NCBI GenBank assembly: GCA_016218815.1
Contig: JACRCX010000038.1
Span: forward strand, 113,055 to 177,054
Source: Deltaproteobacteria bacterium
GTDB taxonomy: Bacteria > Myxococcota_A > Polyangia > DRWM01 > JAAZOP01
Direction of reading: 5' to 3'
DNA: 64,000 bases
Each line of letters starts with the position of its first letter. Position 1 is the first letter of the stretch. The notes under the pieces are model-generated. The model had not been told where the DNA came from. It worked only from the letters and a program-made list of their open reading frames with translations, and made no database searches. Positions 42,214 to 51,897 of this stretch are shown piece by piece. The translations under genes were made by a program, and so were the position numbers.

Positions 42214-45200
42214 CTACCGGATCTCGCGGAGTTCCAGGGGCAGGTTCCAGAGGTTCTCGGCGCGGCGGACGGCCTGTGCGAAGGGCGGGTAGTCGCCGGG
42301 CTCGAGGCGCGCGTCGTCGATGCGCAGGCGCCGCACGAGGGTGCCGCCGTCCTCGGCGTCGGTCGCCTCCTGGGTGAAGGCGATGCCGGCGTCGTCGACG
42401 TCCTGTCCGGCGAGGCCGCCGATGCGCCAGCCCGGGGCGTGGATGCGGACGGAGACGTCGAGGTGGAGGGGAGGGAACGCCAGGGCGGGGTGTTCGATGA
42501 CGGGCAGCGGTGCGTAGCCCGCGCTGAGCTGCTGCGGGATCGGCGGCGGCAGGAGCAGGGTGCCGCCGCGCCGGACGACGAGCCCGTCGGCATGGGCGGT
42601 GAAGCGGACGACGAGGGGCTTCTCGCGATCCTCGAGGTCATCGACGGCGATCTCGTCGACGTCGGCGCCCGGGAAGGAGGGCGCGACGAAGACGAGCGTG
42701 AGGTCGCCCTCGCGGTCGGCGGGCGAGCGTTCCAGGAGTCCGTCGCGGAAGTCGGCGGCGAAGCCTCCGGTGATCTCGATCGAGCCGCGAACGACGACCG
42801 AGCCGCGATCGGGATCGACCTCCAGGTCGAGCTCGACGGAGAAGCCTTCCCGCTGATCCTCGGGATCGGGCAGCGTCACCGTTTCCAGCTCGTCGCCCAT
42901 CGGGTCGTAGACGATCGCCGGCATGCCGCGAATCTCGGCCGGGAGGTACCCCAACGCCGCCTCGTCGGCCTCGATCGTGAACATCCGTCCCGCCGCCTCG
43001 ACGACGGGGTAGTAGTACCGCCCCGACTCGGCGACGTCGGTCTCCGTGCGGTCGCGGTCGAGCGACGTGGCGAGCAGCAATCGCGGGGAGAACCCCGCCG
43101 CGCGCAGGAGGGCGACGATCAGTCGCGATCGGGCGCCGGAGCGGCGCTGGTAGGTGGAGACGATGGTGTCGCCGAACCCGCCGGACTCGACATTGTCGAG
43201 GATCCAGTCGTACAGCGCCCGCACGCAGGCCGCCTCGTCCAGGCCGCGGCAGGTGTCGCGCGCGAACGCGGCGACCTCGAGCGGCATGTAGTCGGAGGTG
43301 TACAGGCTGTCGGCGAGGGCGGCGAAGAGGCGGGTCCAATCGAAGTTCCGGGCGGGGCGCAGGGACGGGACGAACGCGTCGCTCTGGACGGACATCGGCT
43401 CCATGCGCAGGGGCGCGACGTCGTGGCCGGCCCAGCGGTCCAGGCGCAGGACGCCCAGCTCCTCGACGCGGTCGACCGGGGCCTCGGCCCGCACCGAGTA
43501 GTCGAGCGGGTAGTCGGCGGGCGAGACCAGGACGAACTCGGTGCGTGCCATGGTCTCGTCGACGCTCTGGAAGTAGAAGCGCCAGTGGTCGGTCCCGCCC
43601 TGGAGCATGGTCGGCGAGCCCTGGACGCGGGCGTCGAAGGTCTCGATGTAGCAGCCGGGCGTGAGCTCGGGGAAGGAGCCGACGCCGGCCTGGGCGATGT
43701 TGACGACGTTGGTCGCCGCGCCGTCGGGGGCGATGGTGCGGGCCGCGAGGGCGCCGCCGCCGCCCGACTGCCCGTAGGTCTCGATCGCCTCCTGCGAGGA
43801 CAGCTTGAGGATCGTGTGGGTGACCATGCGGATCGTGCCGTCGTCGAAGACACGGCTGACGGTGTGGTCGAGGATCTGCGTGGCGGGCGCCTCGTCGCCC
43901 GTCCGGTGCGCCTCGTAGTCGGCGATGGCCAGCGGCGCCGGGATGTACAGCGGGGAGTAGGGGTCGAAGCCCTGGAGGGTTGCCGCGGTCTCCATGGCGC
44001 CGGTGTTGGTCGGCTGACCGAGGGGGAGGGCGTCCTGGAGGAGGGCGAGCGCCTCGTCGAGGCGGCCGTCGCGGAGCAGAAGGTCGACGAGGGTATCCAG
44101 GGTGCCGGAGTCGCCGGGATCCTTGGCGAGCTGCCTGCGCAGCAGCTCCTCGAGCCCGGCGGTGTCGCCCTGGCGCAGGCGGGTCATGGCGACGGCGACG
44201 TCGGCCATGTCCGGGTCGCCGTACAGCGGACGCAGGCGTTCGATCTCGGCGACGACGGCGTCCCAGCGCTGGGAGCGGCCGAGGGTGCCGAGGCGGTCGA
44301 AGGCCGAGGGCATGCAGCGCACCATCTCCTGCGCGGCGGCGTCGATCCCGGCGGTGTCGCCGAGGTCGTAGGCGAACGAGAGGCGCAGGCGCTTGATCGC
44401 GCAGCTCTCGGGCATGGTCGCCTCAAGCCGCTCGACGATGCGCCTGGACTCCTCGATCCAGCCGCGGGAGCTGTAGGCCGATTCGAGCTGCTGGAGGATC
44501 TCGAAGTCGTCGGGGTAGATCTCGGCGGCGGCGCGGAGGAGGGGGATGGCGTCGTCGAGGTCGCCGTCCTCCAGGGCCCAGCCGGCGCGGGCGGAGAGGG
44601 GCGGGACGAGGACGTCCTCCAGGTCGCCGAGCAGCTCGAAGCGGGAGGTGGCGCGCCGGCGTGCCTCGGGCAGCGAGAGCGTCGGGTCGCGGAGGAGGGC
44701 CGAGGCGGCGCGGAGCTGGATTAGCGGGTTGTCCTCGCCCCACGGGGAGTCGGCGAGCTGCTCGGCGCCCCGCGCCGCGGCCTCGTTGCGGCCCATCCCC
44801 TCCAGCACGTCGAGCGCGACGAACGCGGTCCACTCGTCCGCCGGGTGCAGCTCCAGCTCGCGGACCCTTCCGGAGAACATGACGGGGGTCTCGACCGACA
44901 GGTCGCCGGCGGAGGCCAGGGGTACGGGTCGCCCGGCGGCATCGACGCCGAGGAGGGAGACGGAGAGCACGGGGCGTCCCCAGCCGGAGGCGAGCTGGAT
45001 GTCGATGCGGTGCCGGCCGGGCGGCGCGTCGAGCGCGAGGTCGAACACGCTGCCGATGGTCTCGCGATAGGGGTCATGGCGCAGCACCTCGGTGCCGTCG
45101 ATGCGGACGAGGAACGGGTCGCCGGTCGAGACGTGCATCACGGCCGCGCCGAGCCCCTCGGGGAAGTCCACGACCGACGAGATGCGGATCACGCCGGAGC

Positions 45201-46029
45201 GCACCTCGCCGGGACGGCCCAGGGTGAGGTTGCACAGGAAGACCTCGGGCTCCCAGGCGCGCTCGGGCTCGGCCGGGCGGTTCTGTCCCGGAGCCCAGGG
45301 GGCGGGCCGGAGGGCGAAGTCGGGAGGCGGGTCGCGCCACCAGTCGTGGTAGGCGGTGGGGCCTTCGGGGCCGGTGCCCAGCCAGCCGACGAGGCACCCG
45401 CGGTCGGCGGTGTCGCGCTCGGCGGCCGGGACGTCGGCGAGGTCCAGGTGCAGGTCGGCGCGCAGGCCGTAGAAGTGGTTGAGGACGGGGAGCCACTCGG
45501 CCCGATCCAGGGGCACGCGGTCGACCAGCCCCAGGACGGGCTCGACCCAGGAGCGGGGGGCCCAGGAGAGGGCGCCGCGCAGGGAGAGCAGCGCGGCGAT
45601 CGCGGCGAGACGCGACGACTCGCTCGGGGCGTCCAGCGCCAGCTCGACCGCCTCCCGCATGCGGGTGACGGCCGATTCGTGCTGCGAGACGGCCATGTCG
45701 GCGAGGGCCTCGAGGTACGCGCGGACGGCGGGGTCGACGCCGTCGGGGATGGGTGCGACCAGGCGTGCGCGAGCAGCGTCGGGGTCCGGCGCGGGAGCGG
45801 CCTCGGGCGCCGGAACGTCCTGGGCGCGGCCCGGGCCGACCGGAACGGCGAGCAGGACCAGGAGCAGGAACGTGCGGCGTCGTTCAGGGAACGAGGACCC
45901 GCCATTCGGCCGGAACCGAACCGCGCCCTTCAGGGCGCGGCCGAGCCGGTCGGGCCAGCCGCGGGCTGAAGCCCGCGGTTCGGATACGGCAGTCCGAGAA
46001 CATCGGGGGTCGTTATCAGGGAATGACAT
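42214..46029 (-). CDS. DUF3857/transglutaminase-like exported protein without catalytic Cys, 1271 aa
   Basis: A hydrophobic export signal (TFLLLVLLAVPVG) lies at residues about 53-65, preceded by a 50-residue extension partly encoded by repeat copy B. The middle is TPR-like (GWALEDGDLDDAIPLLRAAAEIYPDD). A DUF3857-type beta domain follows, then a transglutaminase-like fold (CVRALYDWILDNV, IVALLRAAGFSPRLLLAT). Where the family has Gly-Asp/Asn-Cys it reads RRSGARSR, and the His position reads YYYPVVE, so the enzyme is probably inactive. Only ATG 46029, which overlaps the stop of the upstream paralogue by 14 bases, gives an in-frame standard start. The two paralogues form an operon. Confidence 0.82.
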   Translation of the reverse strand: MSFPDNDPRCSRTAVSEPRASARGWPDRLGRALKGAVRFRPNGGSSFPERRRTFLLLVLLAVPVGPGRAQDVPAPEAAPAPDPDAARARLVAPIPDGVDPAVRAYLEALADMAVSQHESAVTRMREAVELALDAPSESSRLAAIAALLSLRGALSWAPRSWVEPVLGLVDRVPLDRAEWLPVLNHFYGLRADLHLDLADVPAAERDTADRGCLVGWLGTGPEGPTAYHDWWRDPPPDFALRPAPWAPGQNRPAEPERAWEPEVFLCNLTLGRPGEVRSGVIRISSVVDFPEGLGAAVMHVSTGDPFLVRIDGTEVLRHDPYRETIGSVFDLALDAPPGRHRIDIQLASGWGRPVLSVSLLGVDAAGRPVPLASAGDLSVETPVMFSGRVRELELHPADEWTAFVALDVLEGMGRNEAAARGAEQLADSPWGEDNPLIQLRAASALLRDPTLSLPEARRRATSRFELLGDLEDVLVPPLSARAGWALEDGDLDDAIPLLRAAAEIYPDDFEILQQLESAYSSRGWIEESRRIVERLEATMPESCAIKRLRLSFAYDLGDTAGIDAAAQEMVRCMPSAFDRLGTLGRSQRWDAVVAEIERLRPLYGDPDMADVAVAMTRLRQGDTAGLEELLRRQLAKDPGDSGTLDTLVDLLLRDGRLDEALALLQDALPLGQPTNTGAMETAATLQGFDPYSPLYIPAPLAIADYEAHRTGDEAPATQILDHTVSRVFDDGTIRMVTHTILKLSSQEAIETYGQSGGGGALAARTIAPDGAATNVVNIAQAGVGSFPELTPGCYIETFDARVQGSPTMLQGGTDHWRFYFQSVDETMARTEFVLVSPADYPLDYSVRAEAPVDRVEELGVLRLDRWAGHDVAPLRMEPMSVQSDAFVPSLRPARNFDWTRLFAALADSLYTSDYMPLEVAAFARDTCRGLDEAACVRALYDWILDNVESGGFGDTIVSTYQRRSGARSRLIVALLRAAGFSPRLLLATSLDRDRTETDVAESGRYYYPVVEAAGRMFTIEADEAALGYLPAEIRGMPAIVYDPMGDELETVTLPDPEDQREGFSVELDLEVDPDRGSVVVRGSIEITGGFAADFRDGLLERSPADREGDLTLVFVAPSFPGADVDEIAVDDLEDREKPLVVRFTAHADGLVVRRGGTLLLPPPIPQQLSAGYAPLPVIEHPALAFPPLHLDVSVRIHAPGWRIGGLAGQDVDDAGIAFTQEATDAEDGGTLVRRLRIDDARLEPGDYPPFAQAVRRAENLWNLPLELREIR
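45916..45985. repeat. Composite palindromic element, copy B (inside a coding frame)
   Basis: Same outer arms and inner hairpins as 42101-42169. It lies between the ATG (46029) and the signal peptide of the DUF3857 gene and would be translated, without a stop, as part of the leader. Confidence 0.8.
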
Positions 46030-49000
46030 AGGTGATCGGCTCCGCCAGCGCCGTGTCGACGGCGGCGCAGAAGGCCCGGAATCCGGGGTAGTCGGCGACG
46101 GGGACGCGGGATTCGGGGACCTCGAGGCTCCAGGTCACGGTGACCTGATCGCCGTCCCGGGCGACCTGCATGTCGAAGGTGCGGGTCCCGTCGTGCAGGG
46201 TGCGGCCCTCCGGCACGCGCACGTCCTGGGCGCCGGGGGGCAGGCGGTAGACGACCTCGTGCGATTCGTGGGAGGCCATTCCGAGGTCCACGTCCAGCTC
46301 CCGTTTGTCGGCGCCGGCCCAGTTGCGGGCGAGGTTGCGCGGGCGATCGGCGCGGATCGAGAACGTGCCGCCGCCGCCGCTGGCGAGCTGGGGCACCTCG
46401 GCCTTGCCGCTGAAGACGAGCGGTGCGCGGAAGTCGTCGAGGCCCTCGACGGTGAAGTCGCCCAGGACGAGGCCCGGGTAGATGCCGCCGGCCAGCTCCT
46501 CGGCGCGCTGCCGACGCGTCTCCGCCGCCTGCAGCCGGCCGCGCAGGCCGGGGGCGTAGGCGCCGGTGACGCGCTGGACGCCTTCGACCGCGGCGGAGCC
46601 GTCGGGACGGAGGTCGATCGTGAATTGGTACTCCAGCTCGTCGGGAGCGCGCGGATCGCGCGGCGTGGTCAGGGTCCGCTCGTCGTCCGGCCCGACGACC
46701 AGGGCGAACGCCTCGCGGTCCATCACGGGCAGCTCGTCGAAGGCCGAGAGGGTGGCGGTGCCGTCGACGAAGATGTCGAGGGCGGGGATGTAGGTGATGA
46801 CGTGGTCGAACTGCCCCAGGCTGGGGAACTCGCTCACCGGGCGGCCGCGGTAGTAGCGGGTGCGCAGGAGCACCAGCCGCGCGTCGACGCCGGCCGCGGC
46901 GAGCATGGTGTAGATGAGCGAGCCCTTGTCCTTGCAGTCGCCGAAACCGCGCGAGACGACCTCGTGGGCCCGGTACGGCTTCCAGCCGTGGATGCCGAAC
47001 TCGAGCGCGACGTAGCGGGTGTTGCGGATGACCCAATCGTACACGCGGGCGACGATCTCTTCCGTATCGGTGGTGCCGGCGACGATTTCGGCCACGCGGT
47101 CGCGGATCGTCTCGTCGGGCTGGAGCTGATCCTTGACCAGACCCCACCACCAACGGGCCAGCTCGTGCCAGTCGGCGAAGGTCGACACCTGGATCGCGCG
47201 GGCGAGCTCGGGGAACGGCGGCGCGTTCGGCTCGTCCGGAATCCCCGGCAGGTCGGTCGCCTCGTAGACGCGCACCGCCTCGCCGTTCTCGTGCGTCTCG
47301 TCCTGGGCGAAGGCGAAGCCCTCCGGCAGGTGGACGTAGAGCTGCTTGTCCTCCGGGGCGACGAGCGCGTAGCGGAAGCGGTCGGTCGTCTCGGAGTTCA
47401 GCACGCCGATCTCGTTGCTGAAGTGCTCGCCGAACTTGTTCTGGCGGCTGCGACCGTCGATGCGGTAGCGGACCTCGAGCACGTCGCCCACGCCGAGCCG
47501 CGGGAAGCCGATCGCCTCGGCCCCCGCGTCGGAGAAGTAGTAGCCGCCGCCGAAGGACATCGGATAGTGCGTCTCGTAGTCCTCGGAGTGCCCGTCGGGC
47601 TTGTGCACGATGGCCCGCAGCAGCTCGAAGTCCTCCTCGCCCGGGGTGTACGCGACCTGCGCCCAGCGGTACTGCTCGGCGCCGTCCGTGGTCTGCACGA
47701 GGGTGAACCACTGGCCGAAGCGGCTGGAGAGCCCGTTGTCGTGGATCTGGTCGACCTCCTGGCGGAAGATCGCGCGGCCCTTGCGCATCCCGGCCAGCTC
47801 GTCCGGACCCGCCGCCTCGAGCGCGGCGCGGGCGGCGGCGACGCGGTCGGCGAGCTGCTCGAACGGCACGGCCCACCGTTCCTCGAGGCTCTGCCGCTCG
47901 TCGAGGAAGTCGAGGTACTGGGCGAGGGGCTGGTTCTGCGGCTCCAGCTCGAGCGCGCGGCGGTAGGGCGCGATCGCCTCGTCGCGGCGGCCCAGCTCCT
48001 CGAGCATGCGGCCGAGAGTCTGGACGAGCGTCGGGTTCTGCGGGCACTCGTCGGCGAGGCGCCGGGCGAGCGCCAGGGCGTCGTCCGCGGCGCCGGCGAT
48101 CTTGAGCTGGGCCGAGACCTGCTGGAGGGTCCCGAGGTCGTCGGGGAACGACTCGACGAGGTCCGTGGCCAGGCGCCGCGCCTCCTCGGTCCCGCCGCGG
48201 GACGCCAGGAGCTGGAGGCGGCGCAGGGGGGTCGAGGGGTCGGAGCGGTCGTCGCGCTCGATTTCCTCGTCGAGCGCCCGTGCCTCCTCGGTCCGGCCTT
48301 CGGCTTCCAGGCAGGCGCGTCGCTGCTGGACGAGGTAGGGGCGGGAGGAGTGGGTCTCGAGCCAGTCGTCCAGCAGGGCGGTGCAGGAGCCGGCCAGTCC
48401 GCGTCGCAGGAGGACCAGGGCGCGGACGACGGCGACGGTGGGGTCGTCGGCGCCGCCCGGGGCGGCGAGGGCGCGGCGGGCGATGGGATCCGCGGCGCGG
48501 GGACCGAGCGTGTTGAGCCGGCGCGCCGCCGCCTCGGCCAGCAGGTACGCCTGCCCGTCGCCCAGGAGCGCGACTTCGTCCGCCGCCTGCGCGGACTTCA
48601 CCGTGTCGGTGCTCGCCGCCATCAGCCAGTAGTACGCCTCCGCCGTCGGCAGGTCCTGCGCGGCGCGCTCGAGCAGCTTCTGCGCCTCGTTGTCGGTCGC
48701 GTCCACCGTGCCGGAGAGGTAGAGAACGCGGCCCGCGACCAGCCGGCCCTCGGGGGTCGCGGAATCCTCCTCGGCCATCCGCGCCAGCTCGAGGTACGCC
48801 GTCTCCCACGGGGTCGGGTCGGCGTCGAGCGCGGCGGGCGCGGCGCCGTCGCCCAGGGTCGCGGAGAACTCGGCGCCGCGCAGCGGCGCGCCCTTGCGAT
48901 CGGTGACGCGGACGAAGAACCCCAGCGAGCCCCGCTCGCCGCAGACCTTGACCAGGAGCGGGGTCTCGCCCCGCGGCAGCTTGACGTCGGCGGCCGCGCG

Positions 49001-49726
49001 GTCGGGGAAGGCGGTGAAGTAGCGCGCCTCGGCGAGCGCCTTGCGCCCGCCGACCCACAGCGTGAGCGCGCCGTCGGCGCCGGCCCACACCCGGGCGTCG
49101 GCCGCGCGCGAGGTGCGCACGACGGAGTAGGCGTAGGCGCAGCCGTTGGTCACCGGGTAGAGCCACCGCTCGAACGGCGTCCGGGCGCCGTGGGCCTGTG
49201 CCGGGAGCCACGAGACGGTGCGTTCCTTGCCGTCGTAGGTGTGCTCGAGGATGGTCGCGTCGAGCTGCTCCTCCTCGGGAGGGTAGGCGGTGTCGAAGCC
49301 CTTGCGCCCCTCGTTGTCGAAGGGGCCGACGACGGTCCAGCGCTGCAGGAAGCCCTGGCCGGCGAAGCGGGTCTCGGACTCGGCACGGCCGGAGACGCGG
49401 CGGACGAGTTTGGCCTGGAGGTAGGCGACCAGGACGGCGGCCGAGGGATGGAGGCCGCGGACCTTGGCGATGGTGTCCAGGCCTTGTTCCAGGTCGTCGG
49501 TCGACATCGAGTCGTCCATCCGGTTGAGCCGGAGGAGCGCATCGACGGCCGCGGGCGTGGCGGCCCCGGCCTCCGCCTGGCGCCAGGCTTCGTCGATGAG
49601 GGCGGCCGTGGTGCCCGGCTGTGCGGGCGAGTCGCCGGTCTGGGCCCTGGCCGCGTCGGTCGCCGGCCAGGCGAGCAGAGCGGCAAGGGGTGCCGCCCAT
49701 CTGGTCCATCCGCTGGGAGCCTTCAT
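46016..49726 (-). CDS. DUF3857/transglutaminase exported protein with TPRs, 1236 aa
   Basis: A signal peptide (WAAPLAALLAWPATDAARA) opens the protein. TPR units follow, such as LGRRDEAIAPYRRALELEP near residue 580. Then comes DUF3857 (FELLRAIVHKPDGHSEDYETHYP region, cited here as VHKPDGHSEDYETHY) and a transglutaminase core with GFGDCKDKGSLIYTML; Cys931 is followed by FDHVITYIP and DIFVDGTA, giving the Cys-His-Asp triad. The enzyme is probably periplasmic or outer-membrane linked, with protease or cross-linking activity; substrates of the family are unknown. ATG 49726 gives MKAPSGWTRW. Its stop overlaps the start of the inactive paralogue by 14 bases, so the two are made together. Confidence 0.87.
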   Translation of the reverse strand: MKAPSGWTRWAAPLAALLAWPATDAARAQTGDSPAQPGTTAALIDEAWRQAEAGAATPAAVDALLRLNRMDDSMSTDDLEQGLDTIAKVRGLHPSAAVLVAYLQAKLVRRVSGRAESETRFAGQGFLQRWTVVGPFDNEGRKGFDTAYPPEEEQLDATILEHTYDGKERTVSWLPAQAHGARTPFERWLYPVTNGCAYAYSVVRTSRAADARVWAGADGALTLWVGGRKALAEARYFTAFPDRAAADVKLPRGETPLLVKVCGERGSLGFFVRVTDRKGAPLRGAEFSATLGDGAAPAALDADPTPWETAYLELARMAEEDSATPEGRLVAGRVLYLSGTVDATDNEAQKLLERAAQDLPTAEAYYWLMAASTDTVKSAQAADEVALLGDGQAYLLAEAAARRLNTLGPRAADPIARRALAAPGGADDPTVAVVRALVLLRRGLAGSCTALLDDWLETHSSRPYLVQQRRACLEAEGRTEEARALDEEIERDDRSDPSTPLRRLQLLASRGGTEEARRLATDLVESFPDDLGTLQQVSAQLKIAGAADDALALARRLADECPQNPTLVQTLGRMLEELGRRDEAIAPYRRALELEPQNQPLAQYLDFLDERQSLEERWAVPFEQLADRVAAARAALEAAGPDELAGMRKGRAIFRQEVDQIHDNGLSSRFGQWFTLVQTTDGAEQYRWAQVAYTPGEEDFELLRAIVHKPDGHSEDYETHYPMSFGGGYYFSDAGAEAIGFPRLGVGDVLEVRYRIDGRSRQNKFGEHFSNEIGVLNSETTDRFRYALVAPEDKQLYVHLPEGFAFAQDETHENGEAVRVYEATDLPGIPDEPNAPPFPELARAIQVSTFADWHELARWWWGLVKDQLQPDETIRDRVAEIVAGTTDTEEIVARVYDWVIRNTRYVALEFGIHGWKPYRAHEVVSRGFGDCKDKGSLIYTMLAAAGVDARLVLLRTRYYRGRPVSEFPSLGQFDHVITYIPALDIFVDGTATLSAFDELPVMDREAFALVVGPDDERTLTTPRDPRAPDELEYQFTIDLRPDGSAAVEGVQRVTGAYAPGLRGRLQAAETRRQRAEELAGGIYPGLVLGDFTVEGLDDFRAPLVFSGKAEVPQLASGGGGTFSIRADRPRNLARNWAGADKRELDVDLGMASHESHEVVYRLPPGAQDVRVPEGRTLHDGTRTFDMQVARDGDQVTVTWSLEVPESRVPVADYPGFRAFCAAVDTALAEPITYVIP

Positions 49727-49805
49727 GGGAGCGCATCCTATCGGACCGCCTCCGCGGGCCGCAACAGCGGCGTGCGTTTGCGCGAAGGAGGGGGCGCCGC
49801 GGGCG

Positions 49806-49873
49806 GGGAAGGGCCGGAGGGGCTGGGAAGGGCCGGAGGGGCTGGGAAGGGCCGGAGGGGTGGGGAAGGGCGG
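49806..49873. repeat. G-rich 19-base tandem repeat
   Basis: Three copies of a 19-base unit beginning GGGAAGGGCCGGAGGGG (49806, 49825, 49844, the last one base shorter) and a partial fourth end directly at the -35 element of the kinase promoter. The G-runs could form a quadruplex on the plus strand. Confidence 0.75.
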
Positions 49874-49903
49874 TTGACGTGGAAGAAACGCGGTTGCTAT
49901 CGT
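49874..49903 (+). promoter_or_regulatory. Sigma-70-like promoter of the Ser/Thr kinase gene
   Basis: TTGACG and TATCGT are separated by 18 bases; predicted start near 49910, about 56 bases before the GTG at 49966. Its position argues against the in-frame start codons further upstream. Confidence 0.55.
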
Positions 49904-49965
49904 GCCTGCCGCCGGCGGAAGAGGGACGGGGAGCGGCGGGCGAGGAACCCGGCGGGAGCGCGGAC

Positions 49966-51894
49966 GTGACGGATCAGGTGGCCGGCGGCCTCGCCGAGGG
50001 GGCGCCGCCCGGGCGGGTTGGGCGATACCGGATCGTGGCCGAGATCGGCCGCGGCGGCATGGCCGTCGTGTACCGTGCGTGCCTCGACGGTCCTCGCGGC
50101 TTCGCCAAGGAGGTCTGTCTCAAGCGCATCCTGCCCGGCGCGGCCGACGACCCGGCAATGGTCGACATGTTCGAGCGCGAGGCGCGGATCGCGGCCACGC
50201 TGCAGCATGCCAACGTCGTCCAGGTCTTCGACTTCGACCTGCACGAGGGCGCGCCCTTCCTGGTGATGGAGCTGGTCGACGGTCCCAGCCTGTGGCAGGT
50301 GTTCAACGCGGCCGCCCGGAGCGGCCGTCCCGTGCCGGTGGCCGTGGCCTGCGGCATGGTCGTCCAGGCGTTGCACGGGCTGCACCACGTCCACACCCGG
50401 ACGCTCGGCGGGCGGCCGATGGGCTTGGTCCACCGTGACGTCTCGCTGCACAACATCCTGCTGATGCGCAACGGCGAGGTGAAGGTCGCCGACTTCGGCA
50501 TCGCCCGTGCAACGCAGCTCGGCGAGCGCACGCGGACGGGGGTGCTCAAGGGCAAGCTGGCCTACATCGCGCCGGAGTACGTCGCTAGCGGCAAGGCCGA
50601 TCGGCGCGGCGACCTGTTCAGCATCGGCGTGGTGCTCTACGAGCTGCTTTCCGGAGAGCGGCGCGCGCCGCCGGCGACGGACGCCGAGGGGCTGGGCTGG
50701 GTACTCCATCCCGAGCTGCCGGCGCTGTCGCAGGCGCGACCGGACGCGGGTGATCGGCTGGCTGCGGTGGTGGCGGCGATGACGGCTGTGCTTCCGGACG
50801 ACCGCCCGGCCGACGCGGCGGAGGCGGCGGAGCGGATTGCGGTCGCGGTGGCGCCGGCGTCGGCGGCGGAGATCGCGCGCTTCGTCGAGATGCTGGTGCC
50901 GCCGGGGGAGCGGTCGCCGCACGACCCGACGCTGCTCGCGGCCGATGGCGAGATGGGGGAGACCATCCCGACGCCGAGTGCGTTCGATCCCACGGCGACG
51001 CGGACGCCGACGCGGTCGAGCGACGGGGCGGGGCGGCCGCCGATCCGCCTCGAGCTGACGCCGGACGCGTCGACCGCGGTGGCCGACGCGAACGCGCGGC
51101 GACGGGGGAGGGGAGCGCGGCGGCGGCGGTGGATCCTGGCCGCGTGCTTCACGGTCGTGCCGATCGCCGTCCTGATCATGTGGCTGATGGTGGTGTTCGG
51201 GCGGTCGGGCGTCGGGGCGGCGAGCGGCCGAGAGGGCGAGCGGCCGAGCGTCGGGGAAGCGAGCGGCCGAGCGGTCGAGCGGCCGAGCGGTGGGGAAGCG
51301 AGCGGACGAGCGGTCGAGCGGCCGAGAGGTCGAGGGGAGGGGGATGGCGGGGGCGGGAAGGTGCCGGCGAGCGACGCGCAGCGCGGCGGAACGCGACCTG
51401 CGGATGCGAGCGTGGCGGTGCCCGCGGCGTCTGGCGGGGATGGGGGGACGGTGAACGAGGCGGGGGAGGAGGCTTTGGCGGAGACGGCGGGGGACAGAGC
51501 GGGCGAAGCGGAGGTTCCGGACGCGGGAGCGGGGGGGGACGAGGCATCGGGACATCGGAACGACGGAGCGTCGGGCGGCCGGGACGTGGGGACGCATGGG
51601 GCGACGGCGGACGGCGGCGGCGCGGCGGTGCGGGGCGCGGACGCGGGGGGTGCGGTGGGGGAGGGGACGCTGCTGGTGTCGGTGCGGCCGTGGGCGATGG
51701 TGCGGATCGACGACGGGGAGGCGCAGGAGGTGATGGCGCGGCGTTTCGCGGGGCCGGCGGGGCGGCACCGGGTGCGGATCGACAACGACCTCAACGACTG
51801 CCACTTCTCGCGGGCGATCGAGGTGCCGGCGGGGGGCGAGGCGCAGGTGACGGAGAACCTGGTCGAGCGTTGCGGGGCGTTGCGGGTCGACTGA
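49966..51894 (+). CDS. Membrane Ser/Thr protein kinase with C-terminal PEGA-like domain, 642 aa
   Basis: The kinase domain (about 20-290) is complete: EIGRGGMAVVYRA (26-38), the Lys in CLKRIL, HRDVSLHN near 156, DFGIARA and APEYVASGKAD. A basic stretch precedes one membrane segment (WILAACFTVVPIAVLIMW, near 389). The extracytoplasmic part starts with three degenerate 13-residue repeats (ASGRAVERPSGGE type), then an Ala/Gly/Asp-rich linker and a PEGA-like end (LLVSVRPWAMVRIDDGEA). Such kinases are common in Myxococcota. The GTG start at 49966 is supported by GGGAGCG and by the promoter position. Signals and targets are unknown. Confidence 0.9.
   Translation: MTDQVAGGLAEGAPPGRVGRYRIVAEIGRGGMAVVYRACLDGPRGFAKEVCLKRILPGAADDPAMVDMFEREARIAATLQHANVVQVFDFDLHEGAPFLVMELVDGPSLWQVFNAAARSGRPVPVAVACGMVVQALHGLHHVHTRTLGGRPMGLVHRDVSLHNILLMRNGEVKVADFGIARATQLGERTRTGVLKGKLAYIAPEYVASGKADRRGDLFSIGVVLYELLSGERRAPPATDAEGLGWVLHPELPALSQARPDAGDRLAAVVAAMTAVLPDDRPADAAEAAERIAVAVAPASAAEIARFVEMLVPPGERSPHDPTLLAADGEMGETIPTPSAFDPTATRTPTRSSDGAGRPPIRLELTPDASTAVADANARRRGRGARRRRWILAACFTVVPIAVLIMWLMVVFGRSGVGAASGREGERPSVGEASGRAVERPSGGEASGRAVERPRGRGEGDGGGGKVPASDAQRGGTRPADASVAVPAASGGDGGTVNEAGEEALAETAGDRAGEAEVPDAGAGGDEASGHRNDGASGGRDVGTHGATADGGGAAVRGADAGGAVGEGTLLVSVRPWAMVRIDDGEAQEVMARRFAGPAGRHRVRIDNDLNDCHFSRAIEVPAGGEAQVTENLVERCGALRVD
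51217..51333 (+). repeat. Three 39-base tandem repeats within the kinase gene
   Basis: The units encode ASGREGERPSVGE, ASGRAVERPSGGE and ASGRAVERPRGRG. They lie just after the transmembrane segment, so repeat number would change the length of the extracytoplasmic stalk. Confidence 0.7.
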
Positions 51895-51897
51895 GTT

